NCBI GenBank assembly: GCA_002840565.1
Contig: PHBK01000005.1
Coordinates: 62,001 to 126,000 of the forward strand
Reading direction: 5' to 3'
Origin: Deltaproteobacteria bacterium HGW-Deltaproteobacteria-12
GTDB taxonomy: Bacteria; Desulfobacterota; Syntrophia; Syntrophales; Smithellaceae
DNA: 64,000 nucleotides
Shown one piece after another: positions 17,617-26,726 of the stretch. Numbering within the stretch: the first letter of the stretch is position 1; each line of letters opens with the position of its first letter. The notes under the pieces are model-generated. The model did no database searches and was not told where the DNA came from. It saw only the letters and a program-made list of their open reading frames with translations. The position numbers and the translations under genes are program-made.

Positions 17617-18282
17617 TTAAAAGCCTGCCAAAGACGGGTTGTGTAAAGCGATCACAGGTGTTTCTTCAATATTCTTAATCTGCACCTTGCGCCCGAATAA
17701 TGCGACTTTGCCTTCAGCAAAAAATTGAATTGCCTGGGAATAAATGCGATGCTCTTCCTTCAAGATGCGCGCCGCCAGAGTTTCTGTCGTATCATTGGAA
17801 AATACAGGAACAACACTTTGAATGATTATCGGACCGGTATCGATTCCCTCATCAACAAAATGTACAGTACAGCCGGAAAATTTTACACCGTATTCGCAAG
17901 CATCTTTAGGGCCGTGAATTCCCGGAAAGGAAGGCAAAAGGGCAGGGTGGATGTTGATTATTTTCTGGGGAAATGCTTTCAGAAAAACCGGGGTCAGGAG
18001 CCTCATAAAGCCGGCCAGTACAACCAAATCAACTTCTTTACTTCTTAATAATCTAATTAATTCCGCATCATAATCTTCTCTGGTGTTGAAATCTTCATGT
18101 TTTAAGACGGCAGCGGGCAGACCATGTTTCTGTGCTCTGGTCACCCCGAAGGCATCAGGATTATTGGAGATGACGATCCGGATAGAGGCTTCTAAAGCGC
18201 CTTTTTCGATATTATCGATGATTGCCTGGAGGTTGGATCCGCTGCCGGAAATTAAAACCCCCAGTTTCAATGGGTGGGCCAT
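17617..18282 (-). CDS. purN: Phosphoribosylglycinamide formyltransferase
   Basis: The 221-residue enzyme transfers the formyl group of 10-formyl-THF to GAR in purine synthesis. Motifs are VLISGSGSNLQAI near residues 9-21, INIHPALLPSFPG with catalytic Asn and His, and VDEGIDTGPII with the catalytic Asp. The frame stays open to 18348, but the ATG at 18282 gives the normal family N-terminus and leaves a 10-base gap after the purM stop, so I chose it. About 20 C-terminal residues extend beyond the usual end. Confidence 0.93.
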   Translation of the reverse strand: MAHPLKLGVLISGSGSNLQAIIDNIEKGALEASIRIVISNNPDAFGVTRAQKHGLPAAVLKHEDFNTREDYDAELIRLLRSKEVDLVVLAGFMRLLTPVFLKAFPQKIINIHPALLPSFPGIHGPKDACEYGVKFSGCTVHFVDEGIDTGPIIIQSVVPVFSNDTTETLAARILKEEHRIYSQAIQFFAEGKVALFGRKVQIKNIEETPVIALHNPSLAGF

Positions 18283-18292
18283 TTTCTTACCA

Positions 18293-19342
18293 TCAAGTTT
18301 CACTGAAACAAACCAATGATTGCCTGCTATCTCTTTTTTCCACAACACCGATTAAATAGGCTTTCTCGCCCAACACTGCCAGCCGATGAACCACTTCTGC
18401 GACTTCTTTTTCCGGAACAACAATCATCATTCCTATTCCCATATTGAAAACGCGGAACATTTCCTTTTCTTCAACGCCGCCTATCTCTTTGATTACCTGG
18501 AAAATCGGAGGTATCTCCCAGCTGTTCCTGGAAATAACACAGCGGCAGGACTCGGGAATAATCCGGGGGATATTATCATAGAATCCACCGCCGGTTATAT
18601 GCACAAGTCCTTTTACATGAAAATTCTTGAAAAGATTAAGCAGTGGTTTGACATAAATTCTCGTAGGCTCCAAAAGTTCCAGGCCGACTGCTCTTTCCAA
18701 CCCGGCTACTTTATCCGTTACCAGCAATTTTCCTTTATTCAACAGAACCTTTCGGGCCAGGGAAAAACCATTACTGTGCAAACCGCTGGAAGCAACTCCA
18801 ATAACGCGGTCATTAACACTGATTGCCGAACCGTCAATAAGCTTTTCCGAATCAACGACACCGACACAGAAACCGGCCAGGTCATATTCACCTTTTTTAT
18901 AAAAACCGGGCATTTCGGCAGTTTCACCGCCAATTAATGTACAACCGGCCTGTCGGCAACCGGCAACAATTCCTTCGACAATTTTTACGCTTTTTTCCAA
19001 TTCTATTTTACCGGTTGCCAGATAGTCCAGAAAGAATAGCGGCTCTGCGCCCTGAACAACAACATCATTGACCGACATGGCCACAAGATCAATACCTATG
19101 GTATCGTGTTTATCCATGAGCTGAGCTATTTTGAGCTTGGTTCCCACACCATCGGTCGAAGAAACCAGGATTGGATTCTTATATTTGCCGGAGTCAAAAC
19201 GAAAAAGCCCGCCAAAACCGCCGATACCGGAAACTACTTCTTTCCGTGCCGTCGTCTTAATGAAGGGCTTGATTCTTTCAATAAAATCGTTGGCAGTATC
19301 AATATCGACTCCTGAATTTTTATAGGTAGCTTTAGTTGGCAT
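18293..19342 (-). CDS. purM: Phosphoribosylformylglycinamidine cyclo-ligase (AIR synthetase)
   Basis: The 349-residue enzyme closes the imidazole ring of AIR using ATP. Visible motifs are TYKNSGVDIDTAND at the N-terminus, GGFGGLFRFD, VSSTDGVGTKL, GIDLVAMSVNDVVVQGAEPLFFLDY and GGETAEMPG. Length matches the family. It is the first gene of purM-purN and has a candidate promoter at 19389-19417 on the same strand. The divergent recG gene starts 166 bases away. Confidence 0.95.
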   Translation of the reverse strand: MPTKATYKNSGVDIDTANDFIERIKPFIKTTARKEVVSGIGGFGGLFRFDSGKYKNPILVSSTDGVGTKLKIAQLMDKHDTIGIDLVAMSVNDVVVQGAEPLFFLDYLATGKIELEKSVKIVEGIVAGCRQAGCTLIGGETAEMPGFYKKGEYDLAGFCVGVVDSEKLIDGSAISVNDRVIGVASSGLHSNGFSLARKVLLNKGKLLVTDKVAGLERAVGLELLEPTRIYVKPLLNLFKNFHVKGLVHITGGGFYDNIPRIIPESCRCVISRNSWEIPPIFQVIKEIGGVEEKEMFRVFNMGIGMMIVVPEKEVAEVVHRLAVLGEKAYLIGVVEKRDSRQSLVCFSET

Positions 19343-19388
19343 ATTACCCCGTCGGATGATTATTTTTTATCAAGGTATGATTGATGGT

Positions 19389-19417
19389 CATCTAACGTAA
19401 ATCGGCATTTAAGTCAA
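19389..19417 (-). promoter_or_regulatory. Candidate promoter of purM
   Basis: On the minus strand TTGACT (19412-19417) and TAGATG (19389-19394) are 17 bases apart, about 50 bases before the purM ATG. The -10 is poor. The same gap contains the 10-base palindrome TTGTTAACAA nearer recG, which could be an operator or chance in AT-rich DNA. Confidence 0.4.
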
Positions 19418-19508
19418 TCATTCCTTGCTTAAAAAAAATATATTTGTTAACAAAAATTGTTATTTAGCTTGTAAGCAAAGTTTTAAATTACCTCTTGCGG
19501 TGCCGTAG

Positions 19509-21965
19509 ATGGAAGAATTTAAAAAGATTCTACAAAAAATAGAGCAGCCGCTGCATTTTGCTTCCCAGAATAATTTTAAAAATTTTGCTCATATTAAAGA
19601 TTTGGGCAAAACGCTGATGAACTTATCGGCAATGCTGAAAGGTTCATTGCCCGCCGTTTTACCTGATAAATCCTTAAAGCTGGCTGATGAACTGTTAAAA
19701 GTCTTTGCCGAGTATGATTCACTGGAAGATAAGCTGAAAAAACTAAAAATTGAGCAGGCTCTATCATTAATGGCTGCGCTTAAGGAAGCTGTTAATTCAG
19801 CGTCTATAACAGTTATGCTGCATGATGAACAATCAGTTCAAAGAATAACTGATTTAAAGGATACACTGGCCAAACTCGCCCTGCCCATACAATACTTAAA
19901 AGGCGTCGGCCCGAAAATGGCGCAGCGTTTCGGGGCTAAGAAAATTAATAATGTAGAAGATTTGCTTTATTTCCTGCCCCGCACCTATGAAGACAGAAGG
20001 GAAATTAAGAAAATTAATCGCCTGGAAAACGGAAAAGCTCAAACCATCATGGGAAAAGTAATTCTGGCCGAATATAAACATTACGGGCGCAGACGGATTC
20101 TGGAAATTTCCATCAGCGATAACACGGCCAACCTTACAGCCAAATGGTTCAAAGGTCAAACTTCTTATCTTATGGGAGTTTTTAAGCAGGGGACAAGGGT
20201 AATATTGACCGGTAACGTAACGCCGGGCTACACCGGCAAAGCCATGATCCATCCCGACTATGAAATATTGGAAGATCATGACGAAGAAGATCTCCTCAAC
20301 TTTAAAAGAATTGTTCCCGTTTATTCCGAAACGGAAGGCCTGCATCAAAAATATATGCGAAAGGTCATCAATCAGGCTCTGACCAATTATTCGCGTTACG
20401 TTATTTCACCTATTCCGCCGGAGATTTGCCGCAAACGGAATCTGATTGATCTGCCAGACGCGTTAAGGTCAGTCCATTTTCCGGGAATGCATGAAAATCC
20501 TGAGAATTACAATCTGCAGCGTTCGTCGGCACACCACCGTTTAATTTATGATGAATTCTTCTTTTTCCAGCTGGGCATGGCCATAAGAAAGTCCGGGCGG
20601 ATTCTGGAGAGAGGTATAAGTTTTAATACCCAAACAAGTTTATTGGAAAAGTTTTTTGCCGGGTTGCCTTTTTCACTGACTGCCGCCCAAAGAAGAGTGA
20701 CGGATGAAATCCTTTTGGACATGGCGAAAGTTACAGCAATGCACCGGCTTTTACAGGGTGATGTCGGCAGCGGTAAAACAATTGTCTCCATGGCGGCCAT
20801 GGTTATTGCCTGTGCCAATGATTATCAGGCGGCACTGATGGCACCCACGGAAATATTAGCCAAACAGCACTACCGGAGCATCAAAGAATGGTCGGACAAT
20901 CTGGGGTTAAAAGTTGTGCTGCTTACCGGCAGCCGGAATACGGTTGAGCGCAAAGAAGTTCTCGATCAGATCAATTCCGGCAGCGCCAATATTATTATCG
21001 GAACTCATGCCCTGATTCAGGAGAATGTTGACTTTCATCAGCTGGGACTGGTTGTTATCGATGAGCAGCATCGTTTTGGCGTCATGCAGCGGGCGACCCT
21101 GCGCAACAAGGGCATCGACGCTGATGTGCTGGTCATGACCGCCACTCCGATTCCCCGCACGCTGGCAATGACAGTCTACGGCGATTTGGATGTATCGGTC
21201 ATCGATGAGATGCCTCCCGGGAAAAAACCGGTGGCGACATCAGTCCTGGGTGAAAATAAGCGCAGCAAGGTTTATTCAATCATTGCCGGTGAACTTTCCC
21301 GCGGCCATCAGGCTTTCATCGTTTATCCTTTGGTGGAGCAATCCGAAAATCTGGATTTAAAAGACGCCACAAATATGGCGGCGCATCTGCAAAAAGATGT
21401 TTTCCCCGATTACAAAGTCGGTCTGATTCACGGCAAAATGACCGATAAGGAAAAAGATGCGGTGATGCAGGCATTTCAGGAAAATGAAATTCATATCCTT
21501 GTGGCGACAACCGTCATTGAAGTCGGCATAGACATACCGCGGGCATCTTTGATAGTTATTGAGCATGCCGAGCGTTTCGGTCTTTCGCAACTGCATCAAC
21601 TGCGGGGCAGGGTGGGGAGAAGAGATATTCCTTCCAGTTGCATTTTACTTGCCGATTATGCCCGCTCCGATATCGCCCGCAAGAGACTCAAAGTTATGGA
21701 AAAAACAACTGACGGTTTTGCGTTGGCCGAAGAAGACCTCGCGCTTCGGGGCCCCGGCGATTTTTTGGGTACAAGACAATCGGGCCTGCCCGATTTCCGA
21801 GTTGCCAGCATTATCCGTGATGCCCGAATATTAAACGATGCCAAGGAAGATGCCTTTGACTTAGCAGCCCGCGACCCTTTTTTAGAAAAACCCGAGCACT
21901 TGATCTTGCGGGAAACACTGCTCTGGAAATGGCAGGGCAAGCTGGATTTAGCGAGGACGGCGTAA
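19509..21965 (+). CDS. recG: ATP-dependent DNA helicase RecG
   Basis: The 818-residue helicase reverses stalled replication forks. The wedge/OB region starts near residue 126 (IQYLKGVGPKMAQRF, then LLYFLPRTYEDRR). The helicase core has GDVGSGKT near 417-424, VIDEQHRFGV (DEQH box), MTATPIPRTLAM, and QLRGRVGRRD in motif VI, followed by the TRG-type helical hairpin and DFLGTRQSG. It is about 125 residues longer than E. coli RecG because of an N-terminal helical extension, which is known in other non-enterobacterial RecGs. No strong ribosome site is visible before the ATG. Confidence 0.95.
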   Translation: MEEFKKILQKIEQPLHFASQNNFKNFAHIKDLGKTLMNLSAMLKGSLPAVLPDKSLKLADELLKVFAEYDSLEDKLKKLKIEQALSLMAALKEAVNSASITVMLHDEQSVQRITDLKDTLAKLALPIQYLKGVGPKMAQRFGAKKINNVEDLLYFLPRTYEDRREIKKINRLENGKAQTIMGKVILAEYKHYGRRRILEISISDNTANLTAKWFKGQTSYLMGVFKQGTRVILTGNVTPGYTGKAMIHPDYEILEDHDEEDLLNFKRIVPVYSETEGLHQKYMRKVINQALTNYSRYVISPIPPEICRKRNLIDLPDALRSVHFPGMHENPENYNLQRSSAHHRLIYDEFFFFQLGMAIRKSGRILERGISFNTQTSLLEKFFAGLPFSLTAAQRRVTDEILLDMAKVTAMHRLLQGDVGSGKTIVSMAAMVIACANDYQAALMAPTEILAKQHYRSIKEWSDNLGLKVVLLTGSRNTVERKEVLDQINSGSANIIIGTHALIQENVDFHQLGLVVIDEQHRFGVMQRATLRNKGIDADVLVMTATPIPRTLAMTVYGDLDVSVIDEMPPGKKPVATSVLGENKRSKVYSIIAGELSRGHQAFIVYPLVEQSENLDLKDATNMAAHLQKDVFPDYKVGLIHGKMTDKEKDAVMQAFQENEIHILVATTVIEVGIDIPRASLIVIEHAERFGLSQLHQLRGRVGRRDIPSSCILLADYARSDIARKRLKVMEKTTDGFALAEEDLALRGPGDFLGTRQSGLPDFRVASIIRDARILNDAKEDAFDLAARDPFLEKPEHLILRETLLWKWQGKLDLARTA

Positions 21966-21983
21966 AAATAACATTTAGACATT

Positions 21984-22005
21984 AACTTGTTCCGGAGGGC
22001 AAGTT
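21984..22005 (+). terminator. Weak terminator after recG
   Basis: AACTTG (21984-21989) pairs with CAAGTT (22000-22005), with inner CC/GG pairs, followed by TGTTGTTT. The T tract is broken, so efficiency is doubtful. Confidence 0.35.
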
Positions 22006-22019
22006 TGTTGTTTAACCAA

Positions 22020-22047
22020 TTGACTTTTTTCCGGGACATGCTATCTT
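22020..22047 (+). promoter_or_regulatory. Promoter of pepA
   Basis: TTGACT (22020-22025) and TATCTT (22042-22047) are 16 bases apart; the start of transcription would fall about 45 bases before the pepA ATG. Confidence 0.5.
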
Positions 22048-22099
22048 CCGCCCCGGATAAAAACATCCGAAAACCAGCAACAAGCAGGAGTGAACAACA

Positions 22100-23596
22100 A
22101 TGAAGATATTTGTCCAAAAAGGAATACTTGCGGATATTAAAACTCAGGCGATCATTCTAGCCTTATTTCAAGATCAAAAAGAATTGACCGGAACGTCCCT
22201 GTTGGTTGATCAGGCAAGTAAGGGATTGATCACCGAGTTAATTAATAATGGCGATTTCACGGCCAAGCCGTCGCAAACAGCAGTAATTTATACTCTGGGG
22301 GCAATTCCAGCCCAAAGAATAGCTCTTGTCGGTTTAGGCAAAAAAAGTGAAATTAATCTGGAAAAAGTCCGGGCTGCGTTCAGTAAAGTGATGCAGCATT
22401 TGCGCAGCCTGAATATTAAGGAAGCGGCGACTTCAGTCGATTTAGATTTCCTCCAGGAAAAAGCTAAAATTGTAGAGGCGGTAGCGGAAGGTTCTCTGCT
22501 GGGGCTTTATCAATATAACCCATACAAAACGGTAGGACGCGAAGATTTCCGGGAAGTGGAGCAATTGAATATTATTACCGAAGGAAATCAATATGCTATT
22601 ATTGCCGCAGCCGTCAAGAATGCTCAAATTATCACCGCCGGCGTCTACTTTGCCCGTGACCTAATTTCCGCGCCTTCCAATGAAATGACTCCCTCCATTA
22701 TGGCGCAAAAGGCCAGACGAATAGCCCGGAGAAAAAATGTAACCTGCAAGGTATTGGACAGGGCCAAAATGAAGAAAATGGGCATGCGCTCTCTTCTGGG
22801 CGTAGCCTCCGGAAGCAACGAAGAGCCAAAGTTTATTATTCTGGAATATTCCGGCGGATCGAAAAATAAAGCTCCGGTTGTTCTTGTCGGCAAGGGTTTA
22901 ACCTTCGACAGCGGCGGAATAAGCATCAAACCGGCGGAGAAAATGGAGGAAATGAAATCGGATATGTCCGGCGGCGCCGCGGTGATGGCAACAGTAATGG
23001 TAGCCGCCGATCTTCGATTGCCGCTGAATGTTATCGGATTGATACCGGCCACGGAAAATATGCCCGGGGGTAATGCCTATAAACCGGGAGATATTCTAAA
23101 ATCATATTCGGGCAAAACTATCGAAGTTATCAATACGGATGCCGAAGGCCGTCTGATACTGGCTGATGCCCTTTCTTATGCGTCCGTTTATAAACCGGCG
23201 GCAATTATTGATGTTGCCACTCTCACCGGCGCCTGCATAATTGCCCTGGGTGATGATGTTATCGGGATGATGGGATACGATGAGAAACTCAAGACTGAAA
23301 TTAACAGGGCCGCCTGCGAAACAGGCGAGCTTGTCTGGGAACTGCCCTTGTGGGAGCACTATTCCGAACTTATCAAAAGCGATATTGCCGATTATAAAAA
23401 TACCGGAGGGCGGGCCGCCGGAACAATTACCGCCGCCGTCTTTCTGAGTAAATTTGTTGGGAAGTATCCCTGGGTTCATTTAGATATTGCCGGTCCTGCC
23501 TGGTCCGGCAAAGACAAAGCGTATATCCCGAAAGGCGCCGCCGGAATTTCGGTGCGCCTGCTGACGGAATATCTGCGCAACCTTACTGTAAAATAG
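22100..23596 (+). CDS. pepA: Leucyl aminopeptidase (M17 family)
   Basis: The 498-residue metalloenzyme removes N-terminal residues from peptides in the cytoplasm. The catalytic domain shows GKGLTFDSGGISIKP (metal and substrate Lys and Asp), KSDMSGGAAVMA and the signature NTDAEGRLILADAL. The N-terminal macro-like domain covers about residues 1-160. ATG follows AGCAGGAGTG. The oppDF ATPases follow after 3 bases, which suggests linked peptide import and breakdown. Confidence 0.95.
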   Translation: MKIFVQKGILADIKTQAIILALFQDQKELTGTSLLVDQASKGLITELINNGDFTAKPSQTAVIYTLGAIPAQRIALVGLGKKSEINLEKVRAAFSKVMQHLRSLNIKEAATSVDLDFLQEKAKIVEAVAEGSLLGLYQYNPYKTVGREDFREVEQLNIITEGNQYAIIAAAVKNAQIITAGVYFARDLISAPSNEMTPSIMAQKARRIARRKNVTCKVLDRAKMKKMGMRSLLGVASGSNEEPKFIILEYSGGSKNKAPVVLVGKGLTFDSGGISIKPAEKMEEMKSDMSGGAAVMATVMVAADLRLPLNVIGLIPATENMPGGNAYKPGDILKSYSGKTIEVINTDAEGRLILADALSYASVYKPAAIIDVATLTGACIIALGDDVIGMMGYDEKLKTEINRAACETGELVWELPLWEHYSELIKSDIADYKNTGGRAAGTITAAVFLSKFVGKYPWVHLDIAGPAWSGKDKAYIPKGAAGISVRLLTEYLRNLTVK

Positions 23597-23599
23597 AAT

Positions 23600-24589
23600 A
23601 TGCCGCCTCTGCTGCAGATAAAGGAATTAGTGACTGTATTCGATACCAACCGCGGACGAATAAAAGCGGTCAACGGAGTATCTTTAATTTTGCAAACGGG
23701 AGAAACCCTGGGTATTGTAGGTGAATCTGGCTGCGGAAAAACCATGCTGGCGCTGTCAATAATGCGGCTGATTCCTGCCAACGGCAGCATTATCGAAGGT
23801 ACAATATCTTTTCAAGGAGATGATTTGTTAAAATTGCTCCCTGAAGAAATGCGCGCCAAGCGTGGCAATGAAATTGCCATGGTTTTTCAGGAGCCGATGA
23901 CTTCACTAAATCCGGTTTTACGCATCGGCGAACAAATTGCGGAAGCGCTTCGACTGCATTCGAATCTGTCTGCAAAAGAAGCTATGGCTTTAAGCATCGA
24001 GCAATTACGCGAAGTGGGAATTCCCGATCCGGAAAGAAGAGCAAGAGATTACCCCCATCAACTGAGCGGCGGCATGAGGCAGCGGGTGATGATTGCGATG
24101 GCCATGTCCTGCCATCCCCGACTGCTGCTGGCTGATGAACCGACAACGGCGCTGGATGTAACCATTCAGGCACAGATTCTGGATTTGATTGCTGATCTGA
24201 AAAAGAAAAATAATATGGCGGTTATTTTAATTACGCATGATCTGGGAATTATATCTCAGACCGCAGAAAATGTGGCTGTAATGTATGCCGGCAAAATCGT
24301 GGAAAATTCGCCGACCATTGACATATTTGCCAATCCGCTGCATCCTTACACCAGGGGATTGATTGATTCCCTGCCGGCAGGATGCGGACCCTCAGGCCGC
24401 CAACTGCCGGAGCATCTCCAGACTATTCCCGGATCGGTTCCCAGTTTGTATAATCTGGCCAAGGGATGCAGTTTTCGAGATCGATGCTCCCGGGCTTTCT
24501 CTCCCTGTGCGGATCAGGAGCCGAAACTAATGGAAATAAAATCAGGTCATTTTGTTGCCTGCTTCTGGGCTCAGCAAACAAAGCATTAA
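23600..24589 (+). CDS. Oligopeptide/dipeptide ABC transporter ATP-binding protein, OppD/DppD type
   Basis: The 329-residue ATPase has Walker [10 protein letters not shown] near residues 37-45, Q loop [20 protein letters not shown], signature [15 protein letters not shown], Walker [21 protein letters not shown] and the OppD C-terminal domain with a Cys-rich end ([14 protein letters not shown]) of the kind that can bind an iron-sulphur cluster. It follows pepA by 3 bases and forms a pair with the OppF-type gene. No permease or binding protein is nearby, so its partners must be encoded elsewhere, or the pair serves another exporter/importer. Confidence 0.9.
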   Translation: MPPLLQIKELVTVFDTNRGRIKAVNGVSLILQTGETLGIVGESGCGKTMLALSIMRLIPANGSIIEGTISFQGDDLLKLLPEEMRAKRGNEIAMVFQEPMTSLNPVLRIGEQIAEALRLHSNLSAKEAMALSIEQLREVGIPDPERRARDYPHQLSGGMRQRVMIAMAMSCHPRLLLADEPTTALDVTIQAQILDLIADLKKKNNMAVILITHDLGIISQTAENVAVMYAGKIVENSPTIDIFANPLHPYTRGLIDSLPAGCGPSGRQLPEHLQTIPGSVPSLYNLAKGCSFRDRCSRAFSPCADQEPKLMEIKSGHFVACFWAQQTKH

Positions 24590-24602
24590 AGTAAGGAAAT
24601 CT

Positions 24603-25586
24603 ATGATCCCCGATCTTCTTGTTGATATACAGAATTTAAATAAAAAATATAATCTTGCCGGTGGCATGTTTAATTCAAAAAAAAGAGTCGTCCATGCAGT
24701 AAACAATGTCAATTTGCAAATATTGCGTGGAGAGACGTTAGGTCTTGTTGGTGAATCAGGCTGCGGGAAATCAACATTGGCCAGGCTCATAGTCAGACTG
24801 GAGAAACCATCATCCGGCCAGATAACCTTTAAGGGAACAAACATCAATTTACTTCATAAAGAATCACTCAAGACATACCGCCGCAGTGTTCAATTGATAT
24901 TCCAGGACCCCTATTCGTCTCTTAATCCCCGCAAAGCAGCAGCCGCTATAATTAAGGAACCACTGACCATTCATCGCATCGGCGACAGCAAAACTCACCG
25001 GGGAACCGTATTGGAATTAATGGCAAAAGTCGGCTTGAGCGCTGAACAGGCTCAGCGCTATCCCCACGAATTCAGCGGAGGGCAGAGGCAACGCATAGGT
25101 ATTGCACGGGCACTGATTCTCCGGCCGGAATTGATTATAGCCGATGAGCCTGTTTCCGCCCTGGATGTTTCTATTCAGGCACAGATTTTGAATTTGCTCA
25201 AAGATTTAAAGCAGGATTATGGCCTGACTTATTTATTTGTTTCTCACGACCTTAATGTAATCCGCCATATGTCGAATCGCATTGCCGTGATGTACCTGGG
25301 GCAGATTGTTGAGCTGGCGGCAAATAATGATCTCTATGAGTCCCCGCTACATCCCTATACGCAAATGCTGCTTTCGGCGTTGCCCGGCTGCCATCCTCAT
25401 AAAAAAAGAAAAAAAGCTCTCATAAGAGGAGAGGCGATCATTGAAAGTGAACAGGGGTGTGCTTTTCTGAGCCGATGTCAATATAAATTGCCTGTTTGCA
25501 GCGAACAGCAGCCTGTCTTAAGGGAAATTAGCAACAAAAGATTTTGTGCCTGCCATTTAGCCGGATTAATAAAAGAGGATGAATGA
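24603..25586 (+). CDS. Oligopeptide/dipeptide ABC transporter ATP-binding protein, OppF/DppF type
   Basis: The ATG at 24603 after TAAGGAAATCT gives 327 residues and the usual start IPDLLVDIQNLNKKY; the frame is open upstream to 24552, but that would overlap oppD. Motifs are GESGCGKSTL, LIFQDPYSSLNPRK, FSGGQRQRIGIARAL and DEPVSALDVSIQAQIL, then the OppF C-terminal domain with Cys residues (CAFLSRCQYKLPVC). Second ATPase of the orphan pair with the gene at 23600. Its stop overlaps the next start (ATGA at 25583), so translation is coupled. Confidence 0.9.
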   Translation: MIPDLLVDIQNLNKKYNLAGGMFNSKKRVVHAVNNVNLQILRGETLGLVGESGCGKSTLARLIVRLEKPSSGQITFKGTNINLLHKESLKTYRRSVQLIFQDPYSSLNPRKAAAAIIKEPLTIHRIGDSKTHRGTVLELMAKVGLSAEQAQRYPHEFSGGQRQRIGIARALILRPELIIADEPVSALDVSIQAQILNLLKDLKQDYGLTYLFVSHDLNVIRHMSNRIAVMYLGQIVELAANNDLYESPLHPYTQMLLSALPGCHPHKKRKKALIRGEAIIESEQGCAFLSRCQYKLPVCSEQQPVLREISNKRFCACHLAGLIKEDE

Positions 25587-26203
25587 TGAAAGAAGAACAG
25601 ATTTACATAAAGAACAATAATCTGAAAATTGAAGGATTGCTGAACAGATCATCTGCAGCCAAAGGCGTGATCATCTGCCATCCGCATTCCTTGATGGGTG
25701 GTTCCATGCATAATAATGTTGTGGAAGCAATTCGGGACGCCTTTGCTGCGGAAAAATATACCACGCTGAGATTTAATTTCCGGGGTGTCGGCGGAAGCAC
25801 TGGCATTTATGATGAAGGGAGAGGCGAACAGGAAGATATTCTGACTGTGTACAAATATTTGCAAAATATCGGCATATTAGAAATAGTTTTCGCGGGATAT
25901 TCTTTTGGATCATGGGTGGGTGCAAAGTTTATAGAGCGTGCTGATCATTCTTTTGCAGAATCCATATTTATTTCTCCGCCCATAAGTTATTTTGATTTCC
26001 CTTTTCCAAAATTAATCAATAAAATTAAAATGATCGTCTGCGGAAGCGATGATCAGTACTGCGATCTTAACATTCTCCGAGAGCAAATAAATAATTCCAA
26101 CACGGCTCTAAAAATTATTCCCGATACGGATCATTTTTATCTCGATCGCGAAAGAGAACTGAGCAATATTTTGCGTACAAGTCTAAATAACCAGAAAAAT
26201 TAA
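25583..26203 (+). CDS. Small alpha/beta hydrolase (COG2945-like)
   Basis: The 206-residue cytoplasmic protein has CHPHSLMGGSMHNNVV (oxyanion region), FNFRGVGGSTG, the nucleophile elbow GYSFGSW, Asp in CGSDDQYCD and a C-terminal TDHFY His, completing a Ser-Asp-His triad. Members of this group are esterase-like with no firmly known substrate. The start is ATG 25583 (4-base overlap with the OppF-type gene) or 25586; both are served by the AGAGGA at the end of that gene. Confidence 0.8.
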   Translation: MMKEEQIYIKNNNLKIEGLLNRSSAAKGVIICHPHSLMGGSMHNNVVEAIRDAFAAEKYTTLRFNFRGVGGSTGIYDEGRGEQEDILTVYKYLQNIGILEIVFAGYSFGSWVGAKFIERADHSFAESIFISPPISYFDFPFPKLINKIKMIVCGSDDQYCDLNILREQINNSNTALKIIPDTDHFYLDRERELSNILRTSLNNQKN

Positions 26204-26221
26204 TTAAGTTATAAAAAAAGC

Positions 26222-26250
26222 TTGATTTTAAAAAAAATAGGTGCTAGTTA
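26222..26250 (+). promoter_or_regulatory. Candidate promoter of the cold-shock gene leader
   Basis: TTGATT (26222-26227) and TAGTTA (26245-26250) are 17 bases apart. Transcription from here would give a leader of about 200 bases before the GTG start at 26457, as is usual for cspA-type genes. Confidence 0.45.
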
Positions 26251-26349
26251 AGGCCCAAACGTATGCAAGTTCTTCCTAGCTCGGGAAGTGAAAAGTGTAA
26301 TGTTTATTAGGAAGTTGTTAGTGCTAAGTTTTACAAGGAAAAAAAATAA

Positions 26350-26399
26350 CCGCTAAGAATTCTTCTTTCATGCAAAAAGAGAATTCGTGCGGTTTTTTT
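26350..26399 (+). terminator. Intrinsic terminator inside the cold-shock leader
   Basis: CCGC (26350-26353) and GAATTCTT (26357-26364) pair with AGAGAATTC (26378-26386) and GCGG (26389-26392), with a small internal loop, followed by seven T (26393-26399). It may end the operon running from pepA, or attenuate the transcript starting near 26257. The span 26258-26399 without an ORF could also yield a small RNA. Confidence 0.7.
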
Positions 26400-26456
26400 G
26401 TTTCTGACAGGATCCAACCTGGATGGAAACGAATATATGAAAGGAGGGTTTTAACT

Positions 26457-26657
26457 GTGGCAGAAGGAAAAGTAAAGTGGTTCAACGAGAAGAAGGGGTT
26501 TGGCTTTATCGAAAATGATGAGGGCGGCGATGTATTTGTTCATTATAGTGCTATTGCAGGAACCGGATTCAAAACTCTTTATGAGGGTCAGAGAATTCGT
26601 TTTGACATTGAGCAGGGCAATAAAGGTCCCAGTGCAACCAATGTTCAACCACTGTAA
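26457..26657 (+). CDS. Cold-shock protein, CspA family
   Basis: The 66-residue single OB-fold protein begins at GTG 26457, directly after the very strong ribosome site AAGGAGGG (26441-26448). The longer open frame back to 26370 has no support. The RNA-binding motifs are KGFGFIE (RNP1) and VFVHYS (RNP2). Such proteins bind single-stranded RNA and DNA as chaperones or antiterminators. The gene stands alone, with a long leader containing a terminator-like hairpin and with its own terminator behind it. Confidence 0.95.
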   Translation: MAEGKVKWFNEKKGFGFIENDEGGDVFVHYSAIAGTGFKTLYEGQRIRFDIEQGNKGPSATNVQPL

Positions 26658-26688
26658 TAATTATTAATTAAAATTAACTCTGAATAAA

Positions 26689-26717
26689 AATGCTCCGGTT
26701 TGCGGGGCATTTTTTTT
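26689..26717. terminator. Bidirectional terminator between the cold-shock and MATE genes
   Basis: A 9-bp stem AATGCTCCG (26689-26697) / CGGGGCATT (26703-26711) with a 5-base loop is followed by T on the plus strand through 26717. It is preceded by five A, so it also has a T run for minus-strand transcripts of the convergent MATE gene. Confidence 0.85.
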
Positions 26718-26726
26718 GCTCAGCGA

